Assembly: GCF_019443985.1 (NCBI RefSeq)
Contig: NZ_CP049301.1
Location: 81,097 to 145,096 of the forward strand
Direction of reading: 5' to 3'
DNA: 64,000 nt
DNA from: Liquorilactobacillus hordei DSM 19519
GTDB taxonomy: Bacteria; Bacillota; Bacilli; Lactobacillales; Lactobacillaceae
In this document: one piece after another, positions 16,514-27,500 of the stretch
Numbering within the stretch: the first letter of the stretch is position 1
Layout: every line of letters begins with the position of its first letter
The notes under the pieces: generated by a model
Told to the model about the DNA's origin: nothing
Database searches by the model: none
The model's input: the letters and a program-made list of their open reading frames with translations, nothing else
Translations under genes and position numbers: made by a program

Positions 16514-17242
16514 TTAACTCAATACTTCAATAAAATGTGTTGACGCACTTAGATTTTGCGGAATAGTTTTGCCAACCATTAAAGGATTATATGGATACCA
16601 ATAATCACTCGTAGTTGCCAAGTCTGGTTTTTGATTAGTATTAGCGACCTTACATATAAACACCATGTCTACAGGATTCCAGCTATCGCCTAATTTAATT
16701 GAAACAGCATCACCAATTGAATATGCTGTACCACCATTCCACACTCCTTTATAATAAGAGCTTAAACCGATATCGCCTTTATCACCCTTCCAAGCTATCT
16801 TACGATAACTTGTAGTTGTTACATCGGGTGTAGCTGTTTTGCTTGCCACCGTGTCATCTATTACTAAATATAAATCACCATTATAAGAAACTAGATTCTG
16901 TTTGCCATATTTCTTTGTTGAATCCCATACCCCTTGATAATTAAAATTATTTACATAAGTGTCCCATAATTTTTGCTTGTTTGCTATATAGCCATCAACA
17001 TTATTAGCAAAGAATGTCTCTAAAGCAACCATTGAATCTGTTACTTTGTTCATGGTTTCAGGTGTGAGAATGTAATCTTGTAACTCCGCGGCCAAAGCAT
17101 TTAGTCTATTTTGCTGATTATTATCTAAAACAGATAATGCTTTTAAACTTGTGTATTCATTAGCATCTTGTATTAGATTAGCAGGTAAATCAAATAGCTC
17201 TTTAAAGCTATCAATACTACCTGGAAAACTTGATCTTGACAT
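16514..17242 (-). CDS. Tail protein with carbohydrate-binding-like repeats
   Basis: ATG at 17242 with AGGAG upstream; the TTG four codons earlier abuts the ribosome binding site. Residues about 100-140 and 155-190 carry two GxW...Y..GD.V units (GVWDSTKKYGKQNLVSYNGDLY; GVWNGGTAYSIGDAVSIKLGDS), the chitin-binding-like ChtBD/CBM5-12 pattern seen in many phage adhesins. A KGDKGDIG collagen-like segment separates them. It is the first gene after the promoter at 17271-17299. It is probably part of the host-recognition apparatus. Confidence 0.72.
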   Translation of the reverse strand: MSRSSFPGSIDSFKELFDLPANLIQDANEYTSLKALSVLDNNQQNRLNALAAELQDYILTPETMNKVTDSMVALETFFANNVDGYIANKQKLWDTYVNNFNYQGVWDSTKKYGKQNLVSYNGDLYLVIDDTVASKTATPDVTTTSYRKIAWKGDKGDIGLSSYYKGVWNGGTAYSIGDAVSIKLGDSWNPVDMVFICKVANTNQKPDLATTSDYWYPYNPLMVGKTIPQNLSASTHFIEVLS

Positions 17243-17270
17243 ATAATTAATCAACTCCTATTCTTTTATA

Positions 17271-17299
17271 ATTATATCATTTTTTATTTTTTCTGTAAA
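17271..17299 (-). promoter_or_regulatory. Internal late promoter for fibre and lysis genes
   Basis: TTTACA (17294-17299), 17-base spacer ending TGA, TATAAT (17271-17276): a -35, extended -10 promoter inside the late operon. It lies in an 82-base gap, rare in this cluster, and would allow separate expression of fibres, holin and endolysin. Confidence 0.75.
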
Positions 17300-17324
17300 T
17301 TTTTGGTTGACTTTTGAAAAACAG

Positions 17325-19358
17325 TTAATCATAGATAACCTTAAACCCACTTGAGACAGTTGATGCACTCGCATCATCAAATACACTACTTGCATCAAGC
17401 CCTTTATTGTAAATATTCATAAAATGTGACCCACCTATTGAACCAGTATCTGTGTCGTTTGAGTCGTTTAAAGCGTTCCATAAACTCATATTATTCATTT
17501 CATCTATAATTTCTTCTATCATTTCATCATTAGTAGATTTTAATGGTAATAACTTAGTCAAGAAGTTCAAATTGAGATTATTCTCGTTTTTAATTCTAGT
17601 AAACATTTGCTTAAAAGCATTAATACTACCACATAAGTAATAAAGAGCTGAAGCAATTAAATAAGCAGCAACATAGTCTTCGGATGTACTTTCCCAAGTG
17701 TTATTTAATAATGCCTTTGCTTTATTAATAAAGTAGGTTTTTTTCTCTGCATCTGTTTTAAAACCAGTTATTGATTGATATCTATCTTTACCACCATGAA
17801 TCAATTCTGCAAATCCTTCTTTAAACCATACTGGCATATCTAGCGTATTAGAAACACCATAATAATCATTAGAAACTGCATGAAACATTTCATGCGCCAA
17901 TATTCTATCTAAATAATCGCCTTTAGATCTACCAGCATCTCCATCTTCGCTAGAAAGATTCAAATTTTGATAATCCATTAAATCAAATTCCATAGTTTGA
18001 GTTTTTGTTGTAGTATAGCCAGTAACAGCTGCTTGCTCTCCGCCTTTGCTGATACTGGTAAATCTAACAACAATTGTATTCTCGCCTGCTCCACTAATAC
18101 CGTAGCAATCTTTGATTCTTTGCTCACCTAAACTTAACCACCCCAACTGATTAATACCTTTTTTAATAGCATTAACAATTGGAATTTCTTCATCTCCATA
18201 TTCAAGACCAACATAATACATTTTATGTGTCGTTATACTCATATCCCCACCAATAGCCAGATCAAGTGAAAAACTATCAATCATATACCTATACTTATTA
18301 CCTGTTTCTGGATTAACGATTTCGACCAAATCATTAGGTTCAAATATATACATAGGAATACAGGAAATCGTACAAGACTCTTGGAAGTGAGCCGTTTTCC
18401 AAACATTATATTTTGCTTCTGCGACACATTGAATATCATTAGATAATTTAGTATCAACTATAATTGTAGTTTTTGTGCCAATAGCATCTACATTGAATGG
18501 ATTTTTACTATCTGTAATTCTCACAACACCTTGAGGGGTTAAACCTGTGCTTGTATTAGTTGCACCGTAAACTACAACTCTATTCCTTACATTCTTGAGA
18601 TTATAGGTCTCGCTAAATGACAATGTTAAGTCTGCCCTGTCTTGATTAGTAGAGTCAAAAATCCATTTAGGTTCTATTGTATCGACACTTTTTTGTATTT
18701 CTAACTTTCTAAATTCAAATTCACCTTTAATGTTATATCCGCATTGATAATCCATATACATATCTCTGAGATCTTTAATAATATCGGTAACATTACTTCC
18801 TACCTCTTTTGTGTAATCATAGGTTAATATTTCATCTGATGAACTCTCATAAATATATCCAAAGGTGGTTTCTCCTACAAGTTCCATAACCTTTCTTATA
18901 GCAACACTAATTAATGTCCCTTTTGGAATTATTAATTCATTTTCCAATGTCTTTTCATCATATTGTGTCATTTTATCCGATAGTTTTATTGAGATTGAAC
19001 TGTCACTTGCTGATATGGCTAACGTTTCCTCATCAACTAAGAAAGTACCTAACAAGAAGTTTACTACTGGATGCCCGCTAGTGGTTAAATCCTGTATACC
19101 TTGATACAGTTTGAACTGTTTCCCAAACCAAACTACACCCCCGTCTTTAGGTATATAGTCAGGATCAACCACCATTGTCAATGTACCAGTTCTTCTCGTA
19201 AGTGAATCTGCCGTTACACTAAGGCTACCTCCAGTTGTCTTACCTGCAATTGTATCTATAATAGAACCATCTGTATCAATTACTTGTATTGTTGTACTAA
19301 CATTTCTTATAGGCTGAGTGTGTACAGATTGAGCTTGCGTACCAATGCTGGAATACAA
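17325..19358 (-). CDS. Baseplate hub protein fused to HExxH metallopeptidase
   Basis: 677 residues from TTG at 19358; the frame stays open upstream to 19421, just after GAGGTGG, so a rare ATT or ATA start adding about 21 residues (NTITKNQINYIVPN...) is plausible. Residues 1-390 look like an XkdQ/gp44-type hub (LVEIVNPETGNKYRYMIDSF). From about 450 a zinc peptidase follows: LAHEMFHA (H489, E490, H493) and 20 residues on WFKEGFAELIHGG (E514 or E518 as third ligand), a gluzincin layout very like flagellinolysin. The C terminus is helical. All catalytic residues look intact. It may cut host surface proteins during adsorption or mature the tail. Confidence 0.85.
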   Translation of the reverse strand: MYSSIGTQAQSVHTQPIRNVSTTIQVIDTDGSIIDTIAGKTTGGSLSVTADSLTRRTGTLTMVVDPDYIPKDGGVVWFGKQFKLYQGIQDLTTSGHPVVNFLLGTFLVDEETLAISASDSSISIKLSDKMTQYDEKTLENELIIPKGTLISVAIRKVMELVGETTFGYIYESSSDEILTYDYTKEVGSNVTDIIKDLRDMYMDYQCGYNIKGEFEFRKLEIQKSVDTIEPKWIFDSTNQDRADLTLSFSETYNLKNVRNRVVVYGATNTSTGLTPQGVVRITDSKNPFNVDAIGTKTTIIVDTKLSNDIQCVAEAKYNVWKTAHFQESCTISCIPMYIFEPNDLVEIVNPETGNKYRYMIDSFSLDLAIGGDMSITTHKMYYVGLEYGDEEIPIVNAIKKGINQLGWLSLGEQRIKDCYGISGAGENTIVVRFTSISKGGEQAAVTGYTTTKTQTMEFDLMDYQNLNLSSEDGDAGRSKGDYLDRILAHEMFHAVSNDYYGVSNTLDMPVWFKEGFAELIHGGKDRYQSITGFKTDAEKKTYFINKAKALLNNTWESTSEDYVAAYLIASALYYLCGSINAFKQMFTRIKNENNLNLNFLTKLLPLKSTNDEMIEEIIDEMNNMSLWNALNDSNDTDTGSIGGSHFMNIYNKGLDASSVFDDASASTVSSGFKVIYD

Positions 19359-19427
19359 ATCGTCTATAATATTAGGAACAATATAGTTTATTTGGTTTTT
19401 CGTAATAGTATTCGTTATAATCCACCT

Positions 19428-20435
19428 CTATTCCGCAAAAGAATTACGATACTCTCTTCTCGCATCTTCATTAATTGGTTCATTATTCCAATAAACATCG
19501 CCAAATTCATCATACGTATATATAGACTTTCCAGCTGATGCAATTAATCCTGCTTTGTCCATCGAGTTATAATCCAAAGCACCTATTTCTGTAAAATCGA
19601 AACTCACATCTGCTAATGTATCCAGGGAGGTAGATTTTGGGGTTGATTTTACTCCAAGTGTCACACATAAAATCATGTCTCCATCTTCTCTTCTAATAAC
19701 CTTGGCTTGACCATTGTTTAAGAACTGTATCACAGCTTTCCTATTTAATCTCTCAGCTCTCGCATCGATACTCTTAGCACTACCATTTAATTGCTCAGAT
19801 GTTAATGGAAGAAATTTAACATTACTACTTCTATAATTTTGATTACCAAAGCTAACAATAGGATATGCACTATTTAATGGTGTTGCTACATTTGAATTCT
19901 TATTGTAATTCATTTCTGCTAATTCAAAATCTAAGTCTAATGCAAAATTATTATTTAGATCAGATATGAAAGTCCCATCATAAGTTATAGATACAGGTTG
20001 ACTTTTGGTTATATCACCTCTAGTATTCTCTGCTAATGGAACTATACAATATTGATAAGTCTTACCACTCTCGACAAATCTATCCACCACCGTGTAAACA
20101 TTGTAATCTTCGTCATAAGGGAAAGTCGCCACTAACTGCCAATCCTGATTTGACTTTATCTCTCTTCTATATAAGTTAATATTTGTAACCCTATGTCCCG
20201 ATCCATCTATTGTGCCTGCTTCTATTGTATTGTTGAATGTTGCGTCCATAATAGTTTTAATTTCCCAATTACTTGGTTTTGCATTTGTATCGTCAATTGT
20301 CCCATCAACTGAAACGAATAATTCATCATACATGCCAGCTCCCATCGTAACTTCATCAATACCAACTGTTGCTATTGGTGTATCGTAAAGATTGCCATCA
20401 AATTTATTGCCAAAAAAATCATAACCTATTATCAT
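19428..20435 (-). CDS. Distal tail/baseplate protein, 335 aa
   Basis: Located between the 359-residue tail gene and the hub-peptidase; its TAG stop is only about 7 bases before the likely start of the hub. Content is beta-rich with a fibronectin-like segment (INLYRREIKSNQDWQLVATFPY... TYQYCIVPLAENTRG). Position after the tape measure suggests a distal tail or baseplate wedge role. No catalytic motif is seen. Confidence 0.7.
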   Translation of the reverse strand: MIIGYDFFGNKFDGNLYDTPIATVGIDEVTMGAGMYDELFVSVDGTIDDTNAKPSNWEIKTIMDATFNNTIEAGTIDGSGHRVTNINLYRREIKSNQDWQLVATFPYDEDYNVYTVVDRFVESGKTYQYCIVPLAENTRGDITKSQPVSITYDGTFISDLNNNFALDLDFELAEMNYNKNSNVATPLNSAYPIVSFGNQNYRSSNVKFLPLTSEQLNGSAKSIDARAERLNRKAVIQFLNNGQAKVIRREDGDMILCVTLGVKSTPKSTSLDTLADVSFDFTEIGALDYNSMDKAGLIASAGKSIYTYDEFGDVYWNNEPINEDARREYRNSFAE

Positions 20436-20445
20436 GTAAAACCTC

Positions 20446-21525
20446 CTATTCTGTAATTGGAACTATTTCCATTTGTATTCTAAATTCCTTCACTTTAATA
20501 TATAAATAAAATTCTTTTAACCCTAAACCCTTGACAATATTCGACTTAGTTCTTGATTTTAAAGAACCAAAATTTTTTTCACATGTAATATAGTCATCGT
20601 GTTTTACGAATCTAATGTGAATTCCATTTCCAAGTTCGGGAGCAAAGTCTAGCATCGTCCCATTTAAAACATTCATACACCAAACTTTAACTATAAAATC
20701 CGAAGCTTTTGCCATTCCTAATTTAGTAAACATAAGTGGATTATCATTTGGGATAATAATATAGTCATCTTTATAGTAGCTATAATAGGTATCGCTATCA
20801 GTTGCTCTGTTAGGTATGAATGGCTTAACAGGAGTTGCTAATATCTGCTTTAAAAAAGATTCAATAATTATTTGTCCTTCATCATTAAGAGCTAAAGGCT
20901 GAATTATTCCCGATATGGTAGGAACTATATATTGTGGAATAAACTGCTTTTCCGTTGTGTATTCAATATCATGACTAGTATTTACGGTTATTGAAATATA
21001 ATATAGCTTCCCTTTGATAAGACCTGTTACTTCTTCACTTAATCTAGTTGTTGCAGATGTAGCAGGCACTCTAACTGGATATGTTTGTATAGTTATGTGA
21101 TTCTGATCGTAAAGAGTGAATTGATAATTATTTACTGTATCCCCTTGTGCTTGATAATATAAGGCGCTCATTAGAACCTCATCAGTGTACACAAAGTTCT
21201 TAGAATCAATTGTGTCAAAATTAATTACTGGTTTGTTTAAACACAAAAAATTTATTTCTGTTGACCAATCAGTCCAACCATTACTAGTTTTAACTTTTAT
21301 TTTTGCTAGATATGATTTTCCATTTACCAATGTACTGGCCGGCAAAATATGTTTTTTATCGGCAGATATCATTTCCTCTTCATAGACTGCTGTACTATTT
21401 GCAGAGTTTTCTCTAATAGAGAGGAGATTTGATGAAGACTTTTCTGCTCCTAGGTAAATAAATGTAAATGTTCTCTCTTCAGTAGCATCGAAATTATTAG
21501 TTATATTTAAAACTGGTTGTACCAT
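20446..21525 (-). CDS. Tail protein with fibronectin-III-like repeats, 359 aa
   Basis: The first gene downstream of the tape measure. Two modules of about 100 residues look fibronectin-III-like (TLVNGKSYLAKIKVKTSNGWTDW; GLIKGKLYYISITVNTSHDIEY). The C-terminal half is beta-rich (DFIVKVWCMNVLNGTMLDFAP). By position it corresponds to a distal tail protein; sequence alone does not identify it. Start is an ATG after GGGAATGAGTAA. Confidence 0.65.
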   Translation of the reverse strand: MVQPVLNITNNFDATEERTFTFIYLGAEKSSSNLLSIRENSANSTAVYEEEMISADKKHILPASTLVNGKSYLAKIKVKTSNGWTDWSTEINFLCLNKPVINFDTIDSKNFVYTDEVLMSALYYQAQGDTVNNYQFTLYDQNHITIQTYPVRVPATSATTRLSEEVTGLIKGKLYYISITVNTSHDIEYTTEKQFIPQYIVPTISGIIQPLALNDEGQIIIESFLKQILATPVKPFIPNRATDSDTYYSYYKDDYIIIPNDNPLMFTKLGMAKASDFIVKVWCMNVLNGTMLDFAPELGNGIHIRFVKHDDYITCEKNFGSLKSRTKSNIVKGLGLKEFYLYIKVKEFRIQMEIVPITE

Positions 21526-21556
21526 TTACTCATTCCCTTCTTAATGCTTTTGTATT

Positions 21557-21583
21557 TATGTATACCAAATCATTTCTGATTGG
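21557..21583. repeat. Repeated hairpin, copy B (after tape measure)
   Basis: CCAAATCATTTCTGATTGG preceded by ATGTATA, almost the same as the hairpin at 12346-12371. It lies just past the tape measure stop, in the gap to the next tail gene. On the plus strand a TTTTTATTT run follows. Confidence 0.6.
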
Positions 21584-21586
21584 TTT

Positions 21587-24500
21587 TTATTTACTTGTGG
21601 CGACTTGTTTAACTACTTCAGGCAATGTTTTTAATGCCTCAGCAAAGCTTTCAGCATCAGTAACATTTGGTAGTTCAAGTGTTTGATTTTGGATTATCAC
21701 TGATTTACTACTATTATCAGTTGTTGCAGGTGTAATTGTTGGCAAATCAAGAATGTTTCTAAGTTCTTTCCCAAATATATCCGCTAAATCCTTAGAGATA
21801 TCTTTGAACTCCTTACTAAATCCAGTTAATAGTGCCTGGTAACTAGAGTTATTTGCTATATCTGAACTATTACTGTAATCACTTAATATAGTCCCATTTT
21901 TTGCAACATAGGCATTATATTCAGTCATTATGTCATCCAGCTTGGTAGGATCAAATGTCTCTGTGTCACCTAATAATTTCTCATAAGCGCCATTGATTTC
22001 TGACAATCTATTCTTAGCATCATCTTGATCAATTGTCCCATCTTCAATCCCACTTATAACATCGCTGACTTTACTTAAATAATCACTTTTTTGTTGATTC
22101 TTATATTCCTGAACGGCCTTTTCAGCTGTATTTACTTCTGTTTGAGCCGAATTAACATCTGTCTGATTAGCAACATACTCCCAATTGAAGTTTCCTTTAT
22201 CATCAGACTTTAGTACTTGAACATCTTTCTTATTAGTGACATTGTTTAACTTCTCTTGCGCTGCATATAAGTCTATCTGTTTATCCACATAATCCGCTTC
22301 AATTTTAGACATTTTTTCTTGAGAGTCTAATGCTTCTAACCTTTTTTCAACGACATTATTCTCTAATTGATTAGCCTTTAATCTTAAAGATTCAAGTTCT
22401 AATTCTTTATCGACACCTGTGTAATAAACATCTTTTTCAAGCGTATATTGATTAGCTGTCTGTCCATTGTATAAGGATTTCTCTATCTCTTCTTTTATCC
22501 CACTTAAAGAGTTTGATAACTGTGTCTTATTTAGCTCAACCAGTGAGGAAACTGTTGATTGTAGTCCTGTCAGCAAAGTATCTATTTCTGTCTGTATTGT
22601 GTTGTATTCATAAGACCCATTGTCATACTGTGCTTGTTCTTTTCTTAAATTACTTAATTGAGTTAGGTAATTTGTATATTGCCCAAACATCGAAGAATAT
22701 TCTTGTGTCATTAAAGCACCTTGTGTATCAGTACTTAGTCCTAATGTTTTTGCTAGAGATACCATATTGGCAATTGTGTCTGTTGCAGTCTGATACTTAG
22801 TCATTTGATTTTGAATAAGAGTATTTTCATAGTCAAAACGTTCTTTAATTGCCGTCTTTATATTAGTTTGAGCTGTAATTATAGCAGATTCATAATTACT
22901 AATATCGGTCTTAATAGTTGTAATTTGATCTGTTGTTAAATCACCTAATGCCAATTTTTCCTTTAAAGCAGTAATAGACTGTTTATCAGAATCAATCATT
23001 TCTTCATAAATTTCTTCTTGTAATTCCAGTTGATCTACTATGAATTTTTGTGTCGCTAAATCTTTATCATTTTGATTACTTGCTTTGCTCATGGAATTCG
23101 TATAGTTTTCCTTTAATTCCATTAATTTATCAGCAAATTTTTGTGAAATTGTCGCAAAATCCTTTTCAAGTTGCTGATTAGTGCTTGTAGCAACCGTCCC
23201 TAAATCAAGCGAAGAGTCAACATTTGAGCTTAATGATATAGAGCCTACCGACCCTTTAGAATAACTTTGTGCCAAATTTAATAATTGGCTATATTTGTTC
23301 TGCTCTATTTGTAATTCAGCATTAGAAGCATTAGCAGTTCTTGTGACATTCTTCTTAGCAAAAGCATCAAGTGCTGTATCTAGTTCCGTTTCAAGATTTA
23401 ATCTTTGTTGAATCTCAGAACTTATTCCAGTAGCTTGTGTAAAATTAATAACATCTAATGAACTACTACCCAAATCACTAAATGATTGACCACTAAGCAA
23501 ACCATCTTGTAAATCAGTAACATTAGTTTTTAATCTATCAATACTTGTGTTTAAAGAATCCGTAAAATTCGTTAAATCTGTAGCTATCTGACTTATTTCT
23601 GCATCATCTATACTCTTTTTCAGAGTAATAATGGCATCTGCGTCACTCAAGATTGAAGACTTTATACTTTCCAAACTGCTCTGTATGCTAGAAGCATTAT
23701 CAGTAGATAGAAAAGACATAGTACTCAGTTTATTGAATTCTGCCGTCAATTGCATAATACTTGAAACCTGATCACCTAACGATTGACTAGATAATTTTGC
23801 TTTAAGAGCATAATCTGTATCTCCCACTTCTTCTAAAGCCCTACTAAATATACTTGCATTATTTGACAGAAGTGTTGTTAAACTCGTCACTGCATTTGTT
23901 AGATTAGTAGTATTTGTTGTTTCTTTAGTTGTGTTATAATCAGTTATATTTTTCTCTTGTTGCCATTTATCGAGATTTAAACTGCTGATAGTGTTAGAAA
24001 CCTCATTAAGATTCTCAAATACTGTTTTATAAGAATCCAATAATGTTGATACTTTATCTGCATTATCTCCACTAAAACTCTTAGCATGATCAAGGTTAGT
24101 AATTGTATTCCCATTTGTATTAAAACCATAACCTCGTAATTGACTTAATAGCGAATCCATTTGATTTTGATAAGCGTTTTTCATTGTGTTCTGATAAGCT
24201 ATCTGCTGATTATCTAGATTAATTCTTTGCTTAGATAAATCAATTAACTTATCCATATCGTCTGCAGCTTGCGTTACCGCATTCTCTAATTGAGTCACTT
24301 TTGACGTTAAGCTATCTCCAGTGTATAATTCATTACCCCAGTATCTCCAAACGTCTTCACTAACAGTTGACGGGGTCTCGGTGCTATCACTATAATCTGT
24401 AGAACCCACACCTTTAGAAGCTAAGCTTGCAATATTATTATTGTCTCCTATAGCAGCAGACATTGATTTTGCGGGATTTATAGTTGTTACATCTTGTGAT

Positions 24501-27500
24501 GCAATAGCAACAGAATCAGATTTTTTATTTTTTGTTGTGGTGGTTTTATTGACATTAATACTGATAGATTTGTCCTGTAATTTACTTAATTCGCTAACGA
24601 GACTTTCTACTTGCTTTTTCCCACTCTTGTCTACGGTAGCAGTTACCTTTGGGGATTTATCCGTAGCTTTACTTAACGCTTTATTCATCTTATCAACATC
24701 TTTAATGCCATCAGTAGTAGCTTTAACTTTAGGAAATTTACTCTTAGATTTATTTAAAGAATGATTTATCTTATCAACATCAGATTGTCCTTTTTTATTC
24801 ACACTAGGTGTTACTCTAGGTGCTTTTCCTTTAATTTTAGAAAGTGTATTTGATACAGTTTTTAAATCAGTGGTTCTTCCAACTTTGACATTAACCTTTG
24901 GGTTTTTTCCTTTGATTTTATCTAAACTACTTTTAAGATTATCTACACCCTTAACTGATTTCGGATCAATTTTGGTCTTAATAGCTAAAAGCTTACCCTT
25001 CATATTGTTGAGTTTCTTTTGTGCAGAGGATACTTTTGCATCTAGATCCTTATGATCTCCCTTAATCTTCGCAGTCTTACCTTTTAGTTTGTCCAATTTA
25101 GTCTGTGCAGCCGAAACTTTTCCTTCAGCATCTTTTATATCTGCTTTAACTTTGACAGGTTTATTTTTGGTATTAATATTGTCTATACCTTTAGAAACAC
25201 CACCTATTTTGGTATTAAAATCATCAACCTTGGCTGACACTTTTGCGGTTGCTGTTTTATTATCAATTGTATTCAGATATTTCAATACCTCATCTGCAGA
25301 AATCCCAAAATAACTATTGTCTGCTAAGAACTTGGCAGTTGCGGTTTTGCCTTGCGTCTCATCCATATGTTTAACTACATCTTTGAATGCAGTTGAGAAA
25401 CCAGTCGTCTGTGCTAAGAACTTAAGAGCTATAACAGGGGGCACTTTATTTATGTCAGTTGTTAAATCCTTAATTAATCCTTGTGCATCTACCGTACCAT
25501 TGACATCATATTTCGTACCTTTAATCTCTGGAATCTGATTTAAAGCTGTTATTATTTCAGGAATTTTTACATGGCCGTTATCATCGTAGGTTAAACCGTA
25601 TTTCGTTCCCTTTTTCTCTGGAATTTCATTCAATTTAGCTATAACATGTGTGTCAACTAATCCAGTTGTCTTATCAACAAAACTGTATTCAGTCATTGCA
25701 GTTTTGGGAACTTTGTCTACCTCATTCTGAATTTTCGAATAAGCACTAGACCAATTTTTCCCATATTGTTGCGAAAACTCTGCTGAAAGATTTAACATAC
25801 TCTTACCCAAAGTGCCTTGTTTAGCCATTAATTTGATGTAACTAGCTCCACCTTGCTCATAAGCAGCTATTGTTTCTTGTATAGACTTTTGAGATTTACC
25901 ACTAGCGGCAAGAATATCTGTCATACGAGCTTCTTGCGTACTTTTTTCTTTTTGATATGCTGTCTCATATCCATTAACGACTTCTTGTGCAGCTTGTTTT
26001 TCTGCGTTTGACCAATTAGCTGTATTTGTACTCTTGTTAGCAAGTGAGCTATTTTGCTTAGATAAATACGTTAATTCTTTTTGATTTAATTCTCCACCTT
26101 GAGCAAGCTTTCTATTAATTGAATCAATCATATTTCCTTGCTGTCCAAGTTGGGTTAAGTTTGTTCCTTGTGCAACCTTGGCATTATTTCTGGTATTCTT
26201 GTCCATTGAAGCATAGTCTTGTTCAGTAAATACACCTGATGAAGTTGCTTGTCCTAATTCATTAATATGCTTACGGATTGACTTAGTTTGAGTATCCCAC
26301 TGTTTTTCAATTGCTTTACCTGCTTTTGTACTCCAAACTTCCGCGCTGTTCTCACCACTCCTATAGGATTCTTTTAAAGCTTCTAACTGTTTCTTATAAC
26401 CAGCAATTCTTTTTTCACCTGCATTATAACTAGTTCCGCCCGTACTTTCTGCTACTTTAATACTATTTATTACATCTAGTATTTCATTTTTCTTTTTTGT
26501 ATATTCACTACTTGTACCATAGAGTTTATCAAGAGTGTTATCATTAGTAAGTTTTTCTGCACCTTTGACTTCCTTATTTACGCTCTTACTACCTTTTTTT
26601 GCATTCTTTCTAGCGATTTCGTCTAATGATGCATTTAATGAATCTAACTGTTCTTTGATAGAATCATAATTATTTAAAGTTATTCTCAACTTTAGATGAT
26701 TTTTCTTAGCAATAGAATCATAAGATTCCTGTAAACTTTTGAACGAGCTATCTGATAATTGGTTCTGCCCACCATTCGTTTCCTGATCTAAATTCGTACT
26801 TAAGCCACTTGCTGTGCTTTTATCGACCGCTAAGTTGCCGTTAAATAATGAATTATTCTTTAGAGATTTTTGTGATTCACTGTAAGTTAATTTTATCTTT
26901 GCTAATTCATTGTCTAATTCTTTATTTAACTCTTGTACTGCGTCTTTAGTTGCATCTATTTTTTGTTTAAATATTTCCCAAGGTTTGATGCCAAGAGCAT
27001 CCATAATTTGAAAAGCAGCAAATACAGTACCTACCACTGGTACTAATGATAATAGGCCAGTACCAACCAATTTCACTACACTATATAATTTACCGAATTT
27101 CGTAATAGCCACATCTGCCCCAGCTCCTATGGCTGAACCAGTAGTTTTCATAGTATTAGCTAATTTAGCCCTCCTAGTAAGAGTTGTATCAGACTCCAAT
27201 TCGGTAATAGCGCCATTAACATTTACCTCCCTACTCGTAGTTTTACTTTTTTTGCCTTTCGAACCAGTACCAAAGCCTCCAGCAGTATTAGCCATATCTT
27301 CTGATGCAGCAAGTCTTTCATAGGCTTTGGACTGAGTTAAAACTTCTGAAGTAACTGCAGACAATTTACCTTTACCCATTCCAACGAGTGCGAAGTAATC
27401 CTGTGTTGCGCGGGCAAATTTGCGTATTTGATTTACAGCCCATATCCCAGCTAATAATTTCCCAAATGTTTGTATGGCCGCACCATTTTCAACTGCATAC

